From: Pseudomonadota bacterium
Lineage (GTDB): Bacteria > Pseudomonadota > Gammaproteobacteria > Burkholderiales > Burkholderiaceae_C
Assembly: GCA_023460715.1 (NCBI GenBank)
Contig: JAEWPH010000228.1
Location: 1 to 7,850 of the forward strand
Direction of reading: 5' to 3'
Length of the DNA stretch: 7,850 bases
Shown here: positions 5,601-7,850 of the stretch, piece after piece
How positions within the stretch are numbered: position 1 is the first letter of the stretch
Layout of the letters: each line of letters begins with the position of its first letter
Notes under the pieces: model-generated
What the model was told of the DNA's origin: nothing
Seen by the model: the letters and a program-made list of their open reading frames with translations, nothing else
Database searches by the model: none
Program-made: the position numbers and the translations under genes

Positions 5601-6665
5601 ATGACTCTGCCCCGCTACACCCGTGCCCAGCAACTGCCCGCCATCCTGGCCGAGCGCATCGCCATCCTCGACGGCGCCATGGGCACCATGATCCAGCGCT
5701 TCAAGCTGGGCGAGGCGCAGTACCGGGGCGAGGGCTACACCGGCGCCGACGGCGCGGGCGACCGGTTCCAGGACTTCCCTCGCGACGTGAAGGGCAACAA
5801 CGAGCTGCTGTCGCTCACCCGCCCGGACGTGATCCGCGACATCCACGAGCGCTACCTGGCCGCCGGCGCCGACCTGATCGAGACCAACACCTTCGGCGCG
5901 ACGACCATCGCGCAGGAGGACTACCACATGGCCGACCTGGCGCGCGAGATGAACCTCCGCTCCGCCCAACTGGCGCGCGCCGCCTGCGACAAGTACTCCA
6001 CGCCGGACAAGCCCCGCTTCGTGGCCGGCGCCCTCGGCCCCACGCCCAAGACGGCCAGCATCAGCCCCGACGTGAACGACCCCGGCGCGCGCAACGTGGA
6101 CTTCGAGCAACTGCGTGCGGCGTATTACGAGCAGACCGAAGCCCTGGTCGAAGGCGGCGCCGACGTGCTGCTGGTCGAGACCATCTTCGACACGCTGAAC
6201 GCCAAGGCCGCCCTGTTCGCCATCGACGAGTTCTTCGAGCAGAGCGGCGAGCGCCTGCCGCTGATCATCAGCGGCACCGTCACCGACGCCTCCGGCCGCA
6301 TCCTGTCGGGCCAGACGGTGACGGCCTTCTGGCACAGCGTACGCCACGCGCGGCCGCTGGCCATCGGCCTCAACTGCGCCCTGGGCGCCACGCTGATGCG
6401 CCCCTACATCCAGGAGCTGAACCGCGTGGCGGAAGACACCTTCATCAGCTGCTACCCCAACGCCGGCCTGCCCAACCCGATGAGCGACACCGGCTTCGAC
6501 GAGACGCCCGAGGTCACCAGCCGCCTGGTGCACGAGTTCGCCGCCGAGGGCCTGGTGAATATCGTGGGCGGCTGCTGCGGCACCACGCCGGACCACATCG
6601 CCGCCATCGGTCGCGCGGTGGCGCCGGTGCCGGCGCGGCGCCTCTTCTACCCCGAAGCGGCCTGA
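5601..6665 (+). CDS. metH: Homocysteine-binding module of split cobalamin-dependent methionine synthase
   Basis: The 354-aa product corresponds to the first (homocysteine) domain of MetH, which activates homocysteine for methylation to methionine. It starts with [12 protein letters not shown] (21-32), has [14 protein letters not shown] and [15 protein letters not shown], and keeps the three zinc ligands: Cys259 (IGLNCALG) and Cys325-Cys326 ([11 protein letters not shown]). The protein ends at RRLFYPEAA, the place where full-length MetH (about 1200 aa) enters the linker to the folate domain, so this is a natural split rather than a break. Partners carrying the methyltetrahydrofolate, cobalamin and reactivation domains are needed. 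They are not downstream, where a histidine kinase follows after 95 nt. A simple cobalamin-independent homocysteine methyltransferase using another methyl donor is a lesser alternative. The ATG at 5601 is chosen from the family N-terminus and the -10 box; the frame is open to 5415 without support. Confidence 0.93.
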   Translation: MTLPRYTRAQQLPAILAERIAILDGAMGTMIQRFKLGEAQYRGEGYTGADGAGDRFQDFPRDVKGNNELLSLTRPDVIRDIHERYLAAGADLIETNTFGATTIAQEDYHMADLAREMNLRSAQLARAACDKYSTPDKPRFVAGALGPTPKTASISPDVNDPGARNVDFEQLRAAYYEQTEALVEGGADVLLVETIFDTLNAKAALFAIDEFFEQSGERLPLIISGTVTDASGRILSGQTVTAFWHSVRHARPLAIGLNCALGATLMRPYIQELNRVAEDTFISCYPNAGLPNPMSDTGFDETPEVTSRLVHEFAAEGLVNIVGGCCGTTPDHIAAIGRAVAPVPARRLFYPEAA

Positions 6666-6710
6666 CGCGCGCAGCGCAGCCGCCCCGTCGCGCCCTCGGC
6701 TGACGCGGGC

Positions 6711-6747
6711 GGTGGACGGCGGGCCTTACCATCCGCCGTCGTCCACC
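6711..6747. terminator. Bulged stem-loop between metH and the histidine kinase
   Basis: GGTGGACGGCGG (6711-6722) pairs with CCGCC-(GTC)-GTCCACC (6733-6747): 12 base pairs with one 3-nt bulge around a 10-nt loop. It is followed only by CTTT, so a rho-independent terminator is possible but not typical. A TACCAT in the loop (6727-6732) could be a weak -10 box for the kinase, in which case the structure may act in its control. Confidence 0.45.
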
Positions 6748-6760
6748 CTTTCCGCCCGCC

Positions 6761-7850
6761 GTGCGTTCCCTGCGCATCCAACTGCTTCTGTTCTGGACCC
6801 TGCTGCTGGCGGCGTGCGCGCTGGTGGCCGTCGTCCTCGTCGCGCTCTACCAGAGCGGCGCCGGCGCCCAGGTGGCCGCGGGCCGCGCGCGGGCCGCCCA
6901 GGCCTGCGAAGAGATCGCCACGCGCTATGCCCGCTCGGTGCCCTCGGCAGTGGCCGGCAGCCCGCATCTGGACCTGTTGCGCGTGCTGCTGCACGTGGTG
7001 CTGCTGGAGGCGCCGCGCGTCGAGGGCGGCGTCTGGCGGGCCGGACACGACATGCTGGCCTATGCCTATCCCACCTACGAAGGCAGCGGCGTCAAGAGCG
7101 ACGTGCCGGCCGCCGAGGCCCCCCTCATCGTGGAGCTGGCCCGCCAGGCCAGCGCCGGCCAACAGCCGCAGGTGAACCTGGTGCGCGGCAGCCGCGAGGT
7201 GCTGATCGTCGCCGCCTGCCCCCTGGCCGCCCACCCGGACGCGGCCGTGTGGACCATGACGCGCGTGCACCCCGGTGCGCTGGCCGCGCAGGACAGCCTG
7301 CGCACCGGCATCGCCGCGCTGGCGCTGCTGGTGGTCGTCTCTGGCGCGTGGCTCGGCTGGGTGCTGCTGCGCGGGCTGCGCCAGGTGCAGCGGCTGGAGC
7401 ACGCGCTGGCCCATGCGGACGGCGACGGCGTCCCGGTGCTGCAGCGCACCGGCATCCGTGAGCTGGACCGCATCGTGGACGGATTCAACGGCTTCGGCAC
7501 ACGCCTGCAGGACGCCCAGCGCCGCCTGCAGGAAGCGCTGGCGCAGCGCCACCGCGATCTGCGCCTCACGGCCCTGGGCCGCATGACGGCCTCGGTGGCG
7601 CACGAGATCCGCAACCCCATCGCCGCCATGCGGCTTAAGGCCGACAACGCCCTGGCCGCCCCGCCCGCGCGCCATGCCGACGCGCTGGCCGCCATCGGCA
7701 CGCAGATCGACCGGCTCGAAGGGCTGGTGCAGAGCCTGCTCGCCCTGGTGCAGCCGCTGCAGCTGGCGCCGCGCACCGTGGACCTAAGCGCGTGGCTGCA
7801 GGAGGGGCTGGACACCGCCGCCCCGGCCGCCGCCGCGCGCGGCGTACGCC
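6761..7850 (+). CDS. Sensor histidine kinase (C-terminus beyond the right edge)
   Basis: 363 codons are visible from a GTG start; the frame runs off the window. The N-terminus RSLRIQLLLFWTLLLAACALVAVVLVALY is a membrane segment (about 5-30), followed by a periplasmic sensor region (about 34-180) that I cannot match to a named domain. A second membrane segment (TGIAALALLVVVSGAWLGWVLL, 182-203), a HAMP-like linker, a coiled-coil stretch (about 246-270) and the dimerisation/phosphoacceptor region follow. The H box reads ASVAHEIRNPIAAMR with His281 as the phosphorylated residue. The N, G1 and G2 boxes of the ATPase domain are beyond the edge. HEIRNP is usual for kinases of the NtrB/AtoS type and many two-component sensors. 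The GTG is preferred because it begins directly at the basic residues before the membrane helix. No Shine-Dalgarno is seen. No response regulator lies upstream, so a partner should be sought downstream. Confidence 0.9.
   Translation, partial: MRSLRIQLLLFWTLLLAACALVAVVLVALYQSGAGAQVAAGRARAAQACEEIATRYARSVPSAVAGSPHLDLLRVLLHVVLLEAPRVEGGVWRAGHDMLAYAYPTYEGSGVKSDVPAAEAPLIVELARQASAGQQPQVNLVRGSREVLIVAACPLAAHPDAAVWTMTRVHPGALAAQDSLRTGIAALALLVVVSGAWLGWVLLRGLRQVQRLEHALAHADGDGVPVLQRTGIRELDRIVDGFNGFGTRLQDAQRRLQEALAQRHRDLRLTALGRMTASVAHEIRNPIAAMRLKADNALAAPPARHADALAAIGTQIDRLEGLVQSLLALVQPLQLAPRTVDLSAWLQEGLDTAAPAAAARGVR

Noticed and set aside
5421..6596. A long minus-strand open frame opposite metH
   Set aside because: It is the antisense image of the homocysteine domain and has no motif or ribosome binding site.
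6647..7675. Open frames on the minus strand and in another plus frame over the kinase region
   Set aside because: The frame beginning GTG at 6761 has membrane helices and an HEIRNP H box; the others are Arg/Pro/Ala-rich shadows.

Overview
The window looks like chromosomal DNA from a high-GC betaproteobacterium, most probably a member of the Comamonadaceae (Acidovorax or a close relative). The reasons are the very strong G/C bias at third codon positions, a stand-alone homocysteine-binding module of a split MetH, the style of RecQ, and an intergenic repeat of a kind I remember from Acidovorax-like genomes. No database search was possible, so the taxon is an inference. There is no sign of phage, transposon, CRISPR, tRNA or rRNA.

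Layout. At the left edge (1-315, minus strand) is the 5' part of an uncharacterised gene. A palindromic CTG-N10-CAG box, which looks like a LexA (SOS) operator, lies directly over its TATAAT -10 box. To the right, on the plus strand, two tandem paralogous exported serine hydrolases of the class A beta-lactamase fold follow (475-1737 and 1613-2746). Their reading frames overlap by 125 nt because the first one lacks a stop where the second ends its own fold. Converging on them is a minus-strand gene for a small DoxX-family membrane protein (2773-3273), whose N-terminus is a Ser-Ala tract encoded by a GAAGCC hexanucleotide microsatellite. Upstream of that gene is a possible promoter with a palindrome filling its 17-bp spacer. 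Next on the minus strand is recQ (3494-5353, probably from a TTG start).

Divergent from recQ is metH module 1 (5601-6665), apparently expressed from a leaderless transcript. The 247-bp recQ/metH interval holds a hairpin-bearing repeat (5369-5425) and a 25-nt near-perfect GC hairpin just before the metH -10 box. After metH comes a bulged 12-bp stem-loop (6711-6747). Last is a sensor histidine kinase (6761 to the right edge), cut before its ATPase domain.

How the genes fit together. Most are independent single-gene units. The two hydrolases probably form one transcript and act in the periplasm. recQ (recombinational repair) and the left-edge gene (possible SOS member) both relate to DNA damage but are 3 kb apart and not co-transcribed. 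MetH module 1 needs folate-, cobalamin- and activation-domain partners that are not encoded here, so these must lie elsewhere. I see no multi-gene novel system. The best leads are the SOS-like box with its uncharacterised gene, the overlapping hydrolase pair, and the microsatellite-encoded DoxX leader.
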